Shown in pieces: positions 1 through 6,530 of a stretch of DNA of 17,180 nt (the stretch's first letter is position 1; every line of letters starts with the position of its first letter). The stretch spans positions 1 through 17,180 of the forward strand of contig CAZHIC010000045.1 in NCBI GenBank assembly GCA_964532405.1, given 5' to 3'. Source of the stretch: PALSA-1006 sp964532405. GTDB lineage: Bacteria; Pseudomonadota; Gammaproteobacteria; Burkholderiales; Gallionellaceae. The notes beneath the pieces were generated by a model, which was not told where the DNA came from, did not search any database, and saw nothing but the letters and a program-made list of their open reading frames with translations. The position numbers and the translations under genes were made by a program.

Positions 1-42
1 GGACTTTCACCAACTATCACTTGCCAGTTTGTGCTGGCGCAC
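1..42 (-). mobile_element. Probable 5' end of a group II intron (start of domain I), cut by window edge
   Basis: Read on the minus strand from position 42, the sequence begins GTGCG, the group II intron 5' consensus (GUGYG). A 5-bp stem follows at once, GCCAG (38-34) with CTGGC (27-23), and then GGTGAAAGTCC (11-1), a string typical of domain I in bacterial group II introns. The order and spacing resemble the start of the Oceanobacillus iheyensis intron as I remember it (GUGUGCC, short stem, then GGGUGAGAGUCC). The ribozyme body and any reverse transcriptase would lie left of position 1. Only 42 bases are visible, so the class cannot be set and a chance match is possible. Confidence 0.6.
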
Positions 43-47
43 CCGTT

Positions 48-82
48 TTTAGGTTCAACCGTGCTTATCGGGTTCAACTAAA
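48..82. repeat. Imperfect inverted repeat next to the proposed intron junction
   Basis: TTTAG (48-52) pairs with CTAAA (78-82). After a bulged G53, TT (54-55) pairs with AA (76-77), and AACC (57-60) pairs with GGTT (71-74) across one C-C mismatch. The loop is about 10 bases. The arms also contain the direct repeat GGTTCAAC at 52-59 and 71-78. On the minus strand the stem ends five bases before the proposed intron start. Some group II introns insert beside hairpins, but there is no T-tract here, so the link is only suggestive. Confidence 0.4.
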
Positions 83-122
83 CAGCTGGCGACAAGTGGC
101 TAGGCGTGGATTGATCGTTCTA

Positions 123-150
123 TTCGCGAGCAGGGCCCGCTCCTACAAGG
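123..150. repeat. REP-like extragenic palindrome (single copy in window)
   Basis: The string TTCGCGAGCAGGGCCCGCTC followed by CTACAAGG strongly resembles repetitive extragenic palindromes of gamma- and betaproteobacteria, whose complement reads TGTAGGAGCGGG...CTCGCGAA. GAGC (128-131) and GCTC (139-142) form the short dyad. The call rests on pattern memory only; no second copy occurs in this window. Confidence 0.4.
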
Positions 151-178
151 AGTTCTTGGCCTAATGGATTATCTGGGT

Positions 179-215
179 TGAACGTTGGTCGGGATAAATC
201 CAAGCCAACAGTTCA
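179..215. repeat. Long imperfect palindrome upstream of uvrA
   Basis: TGAACGTTGG (179-188) pairs with CCAAC (205-209) and GTTCA (211-215), giving 10 bp with a single bulged A210. An inner GGA/TCC stem (192-194 with 199-201) has a TAAA loop. No T-run follows in either direction, so it is not a typical intrinsic terminator. It lies just before the uvrA promoter and could be an extragenic palindrome or a protein-binding site. Confidence 0.5.
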
Positions 216-241
216 TGGGTGGAAAATCCAAAAATTGTCGT

Positions 242-270
242 TTGGGAAAGCGCTCGTTTTCGCGTATATT
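242..270 (+). promoter_or_regulatory. Candidate sigma-70 promoter of uvrA
   Basis: The -35 is TTGGGA (242-247) and the -10 is TATATT (265-270, five of six to consensus), with a 17-base spacer. The predicted start near 277 would leave a leader of about 25 bases before the ATG at 302. The call is by eye and no start site is known. Confidence 0.5.
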
Positions 271-301
271 GCCCAGTCGTTTTTCTACCTCTTTGCCCCA
301 C

Positions 302-3118
302 ATGGAATACATCAAAATACGCGGTGCTCGCACCCACAATCTGAAGAATATCAGCCTCGATCTGCCGCGCAATCAGCTGGTGGTAATCACGGGTTTGTCC
401 GGTTCTGGCAAGTCTTCGCTCGCGTTCGATACGCTGTATGCCGAGGGGCAGCGACGTTATGTGGAATCGCTCTCCGCCTATGCGCGGCAATTTTTGCAGT
501 TGATGGAGAAGCCGGATGTCGATCTGATCGAGGGACTTTCGCCCGCTATCGCCATCGAGCAAAAAGCCACTTCGCATAACCCGCGCTCGACGGTGGGTAC
601 GGTGACGGAGATTCACGATTATTTGCGTTTGCTGTTTGCGCGGGCGGGCGATCCGTTTTGCCCGCAGCATGACATCGTGTTGCAGGCGCAGTCGGTGGGG
701 CAGATGGTGGATCATGTGCTGGCGCTGCCGGAGGGCACGAAGGTGATGATCCTGTCGCCCATCGTGGTTGAACGCAAGGGCGAGCAACTGGATATGTTCG
801 ACGAACTGCGCGCGCAGGGTTTTGTGCGGCTGCGTGTGAACGGCAAGGTTTGCGAGATGGACAGCTTGCCCGCGCTTACGAAGAACAAGAAGCACACCAT
901 CGAAATTGTGGTGGATAGATTGAAAGTGTCCGCCGACATCAAGCAGCGTTTGGCGGAGTCGTTCGAGACGGCGTTGCGCCACGCCGACGGGCGCGCGCTG
1001 GCGGTGGAGATGGATTCAGGCCACGAGCATATCTTCTCGGCCAAGTTCGCCTGCCCTATTTGCAATTATTCGTTGCAGGAGTTGGAGCCGCGTCTGTTCT
1101 CGTTCAACAGCCCGATGGGCGCTTGCCCAAAGTGCGACGGTTTGGGCGTGATCTCGTTCTTCGACCCGCAGCGCATCGTGGCATTTCCGTCGTTGAGTCT
1201 GAGCGGCGGCGCGATCAAGGGTTGGGATAGGCGCAATCAGTTTTATTATCAAATGCTGGACACGCTGGCGAAGCATTACGATTTCGATCTGGAGCAATCG
1301 TTCGAGAGTCTGCCGGAGAAGATCAAGCAGGTGGTGTTGTATGGCAGCGGTCACGAGGAGATTCCGTTCCAATATCTGAACGAGCGCGGCAAGAAGATGC
1401 TGCGCGAGCATGCGTTCGAGGGTATTGTGAATAATCTGGAACGACGCTACAAGGAAACGGATTCGCCCACGGTGCGCGAGGAACTGGCGAAGTATTTGAA
1501 TAGTTGCGGATGCCCGGAATGCAAGGGCACGCGTTTGCGCGAGGAGGCGCGCCATGTGCGCGTGGCCGACCGTGCCATTTACGAATTGAGCGCATTGCCG
1601 CTGAAGCAGGCGCTGACTTTTTTCCAGAACGTGACGCTGCCCGGCAACAAGCAGGCTATCGCCGATAAGATCGTGCAGGAGATCGGCAGCCGTCTGACCT
1701 TCCTCAACAATGTGGGCTTGGATTATTTGTCGCTGGATCGTTCTGCGGAAACGTTGTCCGGCGGCGAGTCGCAACGCATCCGTCTGGCGTCGCAGATCGG
1801 CTCGGGACTGACCGGGGTGATGTATGTGCTGGACGAGCCTTCCATCGGTTTGCACCAGCGCGACAACGACCGTTTGCTGGATACGCTGAAGCGTTTGCGC
1901 GATATGGGCAACAGTGTGATCGTGGTGGAGCACGACGAGGACGCCATCCAGACCGCAGACTATGTGGTGGATATGGGGCCGGGTGCGGGCGAGCATGGCG
2001 GCATGATCGTGGCGCAAGGCACACCGCAGGAAGTGATTGCCAACCCGCAATCGCTCACCGGCGACTATCTTTCCGGGCGGCGCTGTATCGAGACACCAAA
2101 GAAATATCTCAAGCCGGATAAAGAACGCAAGCTGAAGATCATCGGCGCCTGCGGCAACAACCTGAAAGACGTGACGCTCGATCTGCCCGTCGGCTTGCTC
2201 ACCTGCATTGCGGGCGTGTCCGGTTCGGGTAAGTCCACACTCATCAACGACACGCTGTACAACGCCGTGGCGAAGCATCTGTACGGCAGCAATGCCGAAC
2301 CTGCGCCGTATGCCGAAATTACGGGACTGGAATTTTTCGACAAGGTGATCAATGTCGATCAGTCGCCTATCGGGCGCACGCCGCGTTCCAACCCGGCGAC
2401 GTACACGGGGCTGTTCACGCCGATACGCGAACTGTTTTCCGGCGTACCCACTTCGCGCGAGCGCGGCTATGGGCCGGGGCGCTTCTCGTTTAACGTGAAG
2501 GGCGGGCGCTGCGAATCGTGCCAGGGCGACGGCGTGATCAAGGTGGAGATGCACTTCCTGCCGGACGTGTATGTGCCGTGCGACGTATGCCACGGCCAGC
2601 GCTACAACCGCGAGACGCTGGAGGTGCAATACAAGGGCAAGAATATCCATCAGGTGCTGGGCATGACGGTGGAACATGCGCACGAGTTCTTTAAACCCGT
2701 GCCGATCATCGCGCGCAAGCTGCAAACGCTGCTCGATGTGGGCTTGGGTTACATCACGCTGGGGCAGAGTGCCACCACGCTCTCCGGCGGCGAAGCGCAG
2801 CGCGTGAAGCTGTCGCTGGAGCTGTCCAAACGCGACACGGGACGCACGCTGTACATCCTCGACGAGCCGACCACGGGTCTGCACTTCCACGACATCGCGC
2901 TGTTGCTCAAGGTTATTCACAAGCTGCGCGACCAAGGTAATACAGTGGTGGTGATCGAGCACAATCTGGATGTGATCAAGACGGCGGATTGGGTGATCGA
3001 CTTGGGGCCGGAAGGCGGCGATGGCGGCGGACGTATCGTGGCGCAGGGTACGCCCAAGGACATCGCGGCGAATAAGCAGAGCGTGACGGGGCCGTATTTG
3101 AAGAAGCTGCTGCGCTGA
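302..3118 (+). CDS. uvrA: UvrABC excinuclease subunit A
   Basis: This is the damage-recognition ATPase of nucleotide excision repair. It works as a dimer that loads UvrB at DNA lesions in the cytoplasm. The protein has 938 residues against 940 in E. coli. Visible motifs are Walker A GLSGSGKSS at 31-39 and a second GVSGSGKS with K644; two ABC signatures (LSGGESQR and LSGGEAQR), each followed by a Walker B (LDEPS and LDEPT); and zinc cysteines C251/C254/C275/C278 and C737/C740/C760/C763. The frame is open upstream to a TTG at 185, but family proteins begin at M-x-x-I-x-I-x-GAR-THNLK, which fixes the start at 302. The bases before this ATG contain no good Shine-Dalgarno sequence. The gene is single and runs toward rplQ. 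Confidence 0.97.
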   Translation: MEYIKIRGARTHNLKNISLDLPRNQLVVITGLSGSGKSSLAFDTLYAEGQRRYVESLSAYARQFLQLMEKPDVDLIEGLSPAIAIEQKATSHNPRSTVGTVTEIHDYLRLLFARAGDPFCPQHDIVLQAQSVGQMVDHVLALPEGTKVMILSPIVVERKGEQLDMFDELRAQGFVRLRVNGKVCEMDSLPALTKNKKHTIEIVVDRLKVSADIKQRLAESFETALRHADGRALAVEMDSGHEHIFSAKFACPICNYSLQELEPRLFSFNSPMGACPKCDGLGVISFFDPQRIVAFPSLSLSGGAIKGWDRRNQFYYQMLDTLAKHYDFDLEQSFESLPEKIKQVVLYGSGHEEIPFQYLNERGKKMLREHAFEGIVNNLERRYKETDSPTVREELAKYLNSCGCPECKGTRLREEARHVRVADRAIYELSALPLKQALTFFQNVTLPGNKQAIADKIVQEIGSRLTFLNNVGLDYLSLDRSAETLSGGESQRIRLASQIGSGLTGVMYVLDEPSIGLHQRDNDRLLDTLKRLRDMGNSVIVVEHDEDAIQTADYVVDMGPGAGEHGGMIVAQGTPQEVIANPQSLTGDYLSGRRCIETPKKYLKPDKERKLKIIGACGNNLKDVTLDLPVGLLTCIAGVSGSGKSTLINDTLYNAVAKHLYGSNAEPAPYAEITGLEFFDKVINVDQSPIGRTPRSNPATYTGLFTPIRELFSGVPTSRERGYGPGRFSFNVKGGRCESCQGDGVIKVEMHFLPDVYVPCDVCHGQRYNRETLEVQYKGKNIHQVLGMTVEHAHEFFKPVPIIARKLQTLLDVGLGYITLGQSATTLSGGEAQRVKLSLELSKRDTGRTLYILDEPTTGLHFHDIALLLKVIHKLRDQGNTVVVIEHNLDVIKTADWVIDLGPEGGDGGGRIVAQGTPKDIAANKQSVTGPYLKKLLR

Positions 3119-3150
3119 GAGAAAATCCAAACCCTTGTCCGCAGCTTACG

Positions 3151-3170
3151 CAGATTCACACAGATTAAAA
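3151..3170. repeat. Tandem 10-base repeat CAGATTCACA/CAGATTAAAA
   Basis: CAGATT recurs at 3151 and 3161 in the uvrA-rplQ gap, preceded by GCTTACG. It resembles the ACGCAGATT-ACACAGATT sequences found scattered between genes in many proteobacteria. That likeness is from memory, and only two units are present. Confidence 0.35.
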
Positions 3171-3210
3171 TCGGCGTAAATTTGCGGATACAGTTTTTGA
3201 AGTTTAAAGC

Positions 3211-3238
3211 AACAAGGCCGGATAAATCCGGCCTTGTT
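3211..3238. terminator. Shared bidirectional terminator of uvrA and the alpha operon
   Basis: AACAAGGCCGGA (3211-3222) and TCCGGCCTTGTT (3227-3238) form a perfect 12-bp stem with a TAAA loop. On the plus strand the T-rich tail is TTGTTTGTT; on the minus strand the stem runs into TTGTTGCTTT. The hairpin sits between two convergent genes and ends 26 bases from the rplQ stop, so it can serve both transcripts. The T-tracts are modest. Confidence 0.8.
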
Positions 3239-3264
3239 TGTTCCTGCTTGCAACGAGTTACTTC

Positions 3265-3657
3265 TTACTCGTCTGCGACTTCTACCGGCTGAGCATCGGC
3301 TGGACGGTCCATCAGTTCAATCAGCGCCATCGGAGCGTTGTCGCCCTTGCGGAAACCGAACTTGAGGATGCGCGAGTAACCGCCGTTGCGAGCAGCGTAA
3401 CGTGGGCCGAGTTCGTCGAACAGCTTGCTAACGATTTCGCGGTCACGCAGACGGGCAAACGCCAAACGACGGTTAGACAGACTTGGAGTCTTGCCCAATG
3501 TCAGGATGGGTTCTGCCACGCGACGCAACTCTTTGGCCTTAGGCAAAGTCGTTTTAATGACTTCGTGACGCAACAGGGAAACAGTCATGTTGCGCAGCAT
3601 CGCCAGACGGTGACTGCTGGTGCGATTGAGTTTTCTGAGACCTAAACGGTGACGCAT
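3265..3657 (-). CDS. rplQ: 50S ribosomal protein L17
   Basis: L17 is a large-subunit protein near the exit-tunnel side of the 50S particle. The product has 130 residues (127 in E. coli). The N-terminus MRHRLGLRKLNRTSSHR and the following MLRNM-TVSLLRHE are diagnostic of the family. The C-terminal tail after about residue 115 is acidic and variable. It is the last gene of the alpha operon, 35 bases after rpoA, with AAAGGA as ribosome binding site, and is followed by the shared terminator. Confidence 0.97.
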   Translation of the reverse strand: MRHRLGLRKLNRTSSHRLAMLRNMTVSLLRHEVIKTTLPKAKELRRVAEPILTLGKTPSLSNRRLAFARLRDREIVSKLFDELGPRYAARNGGYSRILKFGFRKGDNAPMALIELMDRPADAQPVEVADE

Positions 3658-3692
3658 GATTATCCTTTCGTACTGCTTTAACTATATCTGGC

Positions 3693-4664
3693 TTACTTCT
3701 CGACTGCAGCAGGCCAGTTTTCTAATTTCATACCAAGTGACAAACCATGCTCGGCCAACACTTGCTTGATCTCGTTCAGCGACTTGCGGCCCAGATTCGG
3801 GGTGCGCAACAGATCTGATTCGTTGTGCTGAATCAGATCGCCTATGTAATGGATGCTTTGTGCTTTGAGGCAGTTGGAAGAACGCGGAGTCAACTCCAGA
3901 TCATCAACCGGACGCAGCAACATTGGATCAACCTTAGGCGCTAGTGGCTTCTCAACCGGCACCGGCGTGCCTTCCAGAGCAGCAAACACGGAGAACTGAT
4001 CCGCCAGAATGCGTGCGGCATAACGGATGGATTCTTCAGGATCGATCGCGCTGTTGGTCTCGATGTCCATAATCAGCTTGTCCAGGTCGGTACGCTGCTC
4101 GACACGGGCACTCTCTACAGAGTAGCTCACGCGAGAAACCGGGCTGAACGAAGCATCCAAAGCGATGTGGCCTACCGGACGTGTATGACCCGGCTGCTGA
4201 CGCGAGATTGCGGAAACATAACCGCGACCTTGCTCGACCTTGATCTCGATTTCCAGCTTGCCGCCGGCAGTGAGATGGGCGATCACATGATTTGGGTTGA
4301 TGACTTCGGTGTCGGCATTAGTCTCGATATCCGCAGCAGTCACCACACCCGCACCGGATTTTTTCAAGTGCAAAGTAGCTTCGCGGCTGTTGTGCAACTT
4401 GAGCACGACGCCCTTCAGGTTCAGCAAAATTTCAACAACGTCTTCTTGCACGCCGTCGATAGAGGAGTACTCGTGCAACACGCCAGCGATCTTCACTTCG
4501 GTAACCGCGAAGCCGGGCATCGACGACAACAGAATGCGACGCAACGCATTGCCTAACGTGTGGCCGTAGCCACGCTCGAACGGCTCCATCACTACCCGTG
4601 CCTGGGTAGGAGAAATTCGTTGCACGTCAATGATGCGAGGCTTCAGCAAATTGGTATATGACAT
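3693..4664 (-). CDS. rpoA: DNA-directed RNA polymerase subunit alpha
   Basis: The alpha subunit starts RNA polymerase assembly as a dimer and contacts UP elements and activators. The product has 323 residues (329 in E. coli). The N-terminal domain holds the dimerisation segment ERGYGHTLGNALRRILLSSM (about 29-48). A linker near 233-245 leads to the C-terminal domain. There R261, in TPRSSNC, matches the DNA-contacting E. coli R265, and the helix-hairpin-helix TPNLGRKSL is intact. E. coli has V where this protein has P260, just before that arginine. The gene follows rpsD after 18 bases with GGAG as ribosome binding site. Confidence 0.98.
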   Translation of the reverse strand: MSYTNLLKPRIIDVQRISPTQARVVMEPFERGYGHTLGNALRRILLSSMPGFAVTEVKIAGVLHEYSSIDGVQEDVVEILLNLKGVVLKLHNSREATLHLKKSGAGVVTAADIETNADTEVINPNHVIAHLTAGGKLEIEIKVEQGRGYVSAISRQQPGHTRPVGHIALDASFSPVSRVSYSVESARVEQRTDLDKLIMDIETNSAIDPEESIRYAARILADQFSVFAALEGTPVPVEKPLAPKVDPMLLRPVDDLELTPRSSNCLKAQSIHYIGDLIQHNESDLLRTPNLGRKSLNEIKQVLAEHGLSLGMKLENWPAAVEK

Positions 4665-4682
4665 ATTTGTACTCCGCGTGGA

Positions 4683-5312
4683 TTACTTAGAATACAACTC
4701 GACAACGAGATGCTCGTTTATCGTAGCTGGCAATTCAGAACGTTGCGGCAAGGCTTTGTAGGTACCCTTAAACGCCTTGGTGTCCACGTCGATCCATGCG
4801 GGGAAACCGCGTTGCTCGGCAGCCAACAAAGCCGCCTTGACGCGCAACTGGCCTTTGGAGCTATCCGCCACTTCAACCACGTCGCCCGGACGCACTTGAT
4901 AGGAAGGAATGTTCACACGTTTGCCGTTGACCAAAATGGAGTTGTGTCTAACCACTTGACGCGCTTCGGCACGAGATCCGCCGAAACCCATACGGTAGGA
5001 AACATTGTCCAGACGCGATTCCAGAATTTGCAGCAAGCTTTCGCCGGTGATACCACGGGATTGCTCAGCACGCTTGTATGTCAAGCGGAACTGGCCTTCC
5101 ATCACGCCGTAGATACGACGCAGTTTTTGTTTTTCACGCAACTGGCCGCCATATTCTGACTGGCGCTGGTTTTTTTTCTGGCCATGTTGACCGGGCGGAT
5201 AAGCGCGACGCTCTACCGCGCATTTATCGGTAAAACATTTTTCAGCCTTAAGAAACAGCTTCTCGCCTTCGCGACGACACTTACGGCATTTTGCATCAAG
5301 ATTTCTAGCCAA
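4683..5312 (-). CDS. rpsD: 30S ribosomal protein S4, zinc-type, TTG start
   Basis: S4 is a primary 16S rRNA binder that nucleates the 5' domain of the 30S subunit. In E. coli it also represses the alpha operon. The product has 209 residues. C9, C12, C26 and C31 keep the spacing of the Thermus thermophilus zinc-binding S4; E. coli S4 lacks this set. The S4 RNA-binding domain follows, with LESRLDNVSYRMGF near 97-110 and VNGKRVNIPSY further on. The start codon is TTG at 5312-5310, eight bases after GGGAG, and the family N-terminus MAR supports it. No in-frame ATG exists that would keep the zinc cysteines. Confidence 0.96.
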   Translation of the reverse strand: MARNLDAKCRKCRREGEKLFLKAEKCFTDKCAVERRAYPPGQHGQKKNQRQSEYGGQLREKQKLRRIYGVMEGQFRLTYKRAEQSRGITGESLLQILESRLDNVSYRMGFGGSRAEARQVVRHNSILVNGKRVNIPSYQVRPGDVVEVADSSKGQLRVKAALLAAEQRGFPAWIDVDTKAFKGTYKALPQRSELPATINEHLVVELYSK

Positions 5313-5330
5313 GATCTATACTCCCAACAA

Positions 5331-5720
5331 TTAGATACGACGCTTCTTCGGCGGACGGCAGCCGTTGTGCGGCACCGGCGTGATGTCTGAAACGCTAGTG
5401 ATTTTAAAGCCAGCAGCATTCAGTGCACGCACCGCTGATTCGCGACCCGGGCCTGGGCCCTTGATACGCACTTCCAAATTCTTCACGCCGCACTCAACAG
5501 CCGCTTTACCGGCAGTCTCCGCAGCGATCTGTGCTGCAAACGGAGTGCTCTTACGCGAGCCTTTAAATCCGTTGCCACCACTGGTAGACCAAGCCAGCGC
5601 ATTACCCTGACGATCAGTGATAGTCACAATGGTGTTGTTAAAAGAAGCGTGAACGTGGGCAATGCCCTCGGCAACATTCTTTTTAACTTTTTTACGCACT
5701 CTCGTGCTGGGCTTTGCCAT
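5331..5720 (-). CDS. rpsK: 30S ribosomal protein S11
   Basis: S11 lies on the 30S platform and helps form the mRNA exit site near the 16S 3' end. The product has 129 residues, as in E. coli (129). The family signatures are clear: GIAHVHASFNNTIVTITDR-QGN near 19-41, GFKGSRKSTPFAAQ, and the C-terminal PHNGCRPPKKRR. It is the second alpha-operon gene, 20 bases after rpsM, with AGAGGA as ribosome binding site. Confidence 0.97.
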   Translation of the reverse strand: MAKPSTRVRKKVKKNVAEGIAHVHASFNNTIVTITDRQGNALAWSTSGGNGFKGSRKSTPFAAQIAAETAGKAAVECGVKNLEVRIKGPGPGRESAVRALNAAGFKITSVSDITPVPHNGCRPPKKRRI

Positions 5721-5740
5721 GTCTCGAATCCTCTATTAAA

Positions 5741-6106
5741 TTACTTTTTCGCACCAGCGATAGATTTACGCGGACCTTTACGGGTACGCGCGTTCGTGCG
5801 AGTGCGCTGACCACGGCACGGCAAGCCGCGACGATGACGCAAACCACGATAGCAACCCAAGTCCATCAATCGCTTGATGTTCATGGAAATTTCACGACGC
5901 AAATCACCTTCCACCGTAAACTTGGCGACTTCGTCGCGCAGTTTTTCCATGTCAGTATCACTGACATCTTTTATTTTGGTGGAGGTCACAACTCCTGCAG
6001 CAACGCAAATCTTGCTAGCGCGTGTGCGGCCGATACCATAGATCGCGGTCAACGCGATCACGGTATGTTGATGATTTGGAATGTTTACACCGGCAATACG
6101 AGCCAT
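5741..6106 (-). CDS. rpsM: 30S ribosomal protein S13
   Basis: S13 sits in the 30S head, bridges to the 50S subunit and contacts P-site tRNA through its C-terminal tail. The product has 121 residues (118 in E. coli). It begins MARIAGVNIP, carries the GIGRTRA helix-hairpin-helix-like motif and the basic stretch YRGLRHRRGLPCRGQRTRTN, and ends in a lysine-rich tail. It is the first gene of the alpha operon. Its own promoter lies in the gap to rpmJ, and the ribosome binding site is weak (AGGG at 9-12 bases from the ATG). Confidence 0.97.
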   Translation of the reverse strand: MARIAGVNIPNHQHTVIALTAIYGIGRTRASKICVAAGVVTSTKIKDVSDTDMEKLRDEVAKFTVEGDLRREISMNIKRLMDLGCYRGLRHRRGLPCRGQRTRTNARTRKGPRKSIAGAKK

Positions 6107-6135
6107 GCAGCTACCCTATCGTTCAAAAGTCTAAA

Positions 6136-6165
6136 ATTATAACATCCAGCAGCGATTAAATTCAA
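6136..6165 (-). promoter_or_regulatory. Alpha-operon promoter upstream of rpsM
   Basis: Minus strand: the -10 is TATAAT (6141-6136), a perfect match, preceded by TG at the extended -10 position (TGTTATAAT). The -35 is TTGAAT (6165-6160) with an 18-base spacer. The -35 abuts the rpmJ stop codon and lies in a 14-base dyad (6154-6167). The discriminator is AT-rich (TTTAGA). A start near 6129 would give a leader of only about 23 bases. The position matches the known E. coli alpha-operon promoter. Confidence 0.75.
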
Positions 6166-6282
6166 TCAACCCTGGCGTTGTTTATGGCGAGGATCGCTAC
6201 TGCAAATCACGCGAACCACCCGATTGCGCCGTATGATTTTGCAATTACGGCAAACCTTCTTTACTGATGCTTGAACTTTCAT
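6166..6282 (-). CDS. rpmJ: 50S ribosomal protein L36, zinc-ribbon form
   Basis: L36 is the smallest 50S protein and organises 23S rRNA near the GTPase-associated region. The 38-residue product begins MKVQASVKKVCRNCK and ends DPRHKQRQG. The zinc ligands C11, C14, C27 and H33 are all present, so this is the zinc-binding (C+) form. The loop residue often Gly in relatives is R21 here. The gene lies 29 bases after infA with AGGAG as ribosome binding site, and closes the spc group. Confidence 0.95.
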   Translation of the reverse strand: MKVQASVKKVCRNCKIIRRNRVVRVICSSDPRHKQRQG

Positions 6283-6311
6283 TTCGTTCTCCTAACCCTT
6301 GCTTAACAACT

Positions 6312-6530
6312 TCATTTGGCGCGGAACACAATGCGTGCCCGGCTCAAATCGTACGGCGATACATCAACAGTAACTTTGTCTCCCGGCAGTATGCGGATGT
6401 AGTGCATGCGCATCTTGCCCGAGATATGCCCCAGTACCACAAAGCCGTTTTCCAATTTCACGCGAAAAGTCGCATTGGGCAGGGATTCAAGAATCTCCCC
6501 CTGCATTTGTATGACATCTTCTTTTGCCAT
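6312..6530 (-). CDS. infA: Translation initiation factor IF-1
   Basis: IF-1 blocks the 30S A site during initiation and aids IF-2 and IF-3. The product has 72 residues, the usual length, and is a single S1/OB-fold domain. Signatures are MAKEDVIQMQGEILESLPNA, GHISGKMRMHYIRILPGDKV and SPYDLSRARIVFR. The ATG overlaps the secY stop by one base (TAATG), so translation is probably coupled. infA between secY and rpmJ is normal for betaproteobacteria; in E. coli the gene lies elsewhere. Confidence 0.97.
   Translation of the reverse strand: MAKEDVIQMQGEILESLPNATFRVKLENGFVVLGHISGKMRMHYIRILPGDKVTVDVSPYDLSRARIVFRAK

Larger units (their letters stand above)
43..301. other. Non-coding region upstream of uvrA
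   Basis: I see no credible gene here. The open frames that cross it on either strand are extensions or shadows of uvrA. It holds the inverted repeat at 48-82, the REP-like element at 123-150, the palindrome at 179-215 and the candidate uvrA promoter at 242-270. No CTGT-N8-ACAG LexA (SOS) box was seen by eye. Confidence 0.7.

Noticed and set aside
23..50. Plus-strand intrinsic terminator (GCCAG/CTGGC stem, then TTTTT at 46-50)
   Set aside because: The T-run is seven bases beyond the stem. The same stem fits the group II intron 5' end on the minus strand better.
185..301. N-terminal extension of uvrA from a TTG at 185 (39 extra residues)
   Set aside because: UvrA proteins begin at the M-x-x-I-x-I-x-GAR-THN motif found at 302. 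The extension has no family similarity and crosses the promoter and the palindrome.
43..301. LexA (SOS) box for uvrA
   Set aside because: No CTGT-N8-ACAG or close variant was found by eye in the upstream region.
1016..3130. Long open frame (704 codons) antisense to uvrA
   Set aside because: It is the mirror of the GC-biased uvrA codon pattern. The protein is rich in His, Arg and Gln without any recognisable domain.
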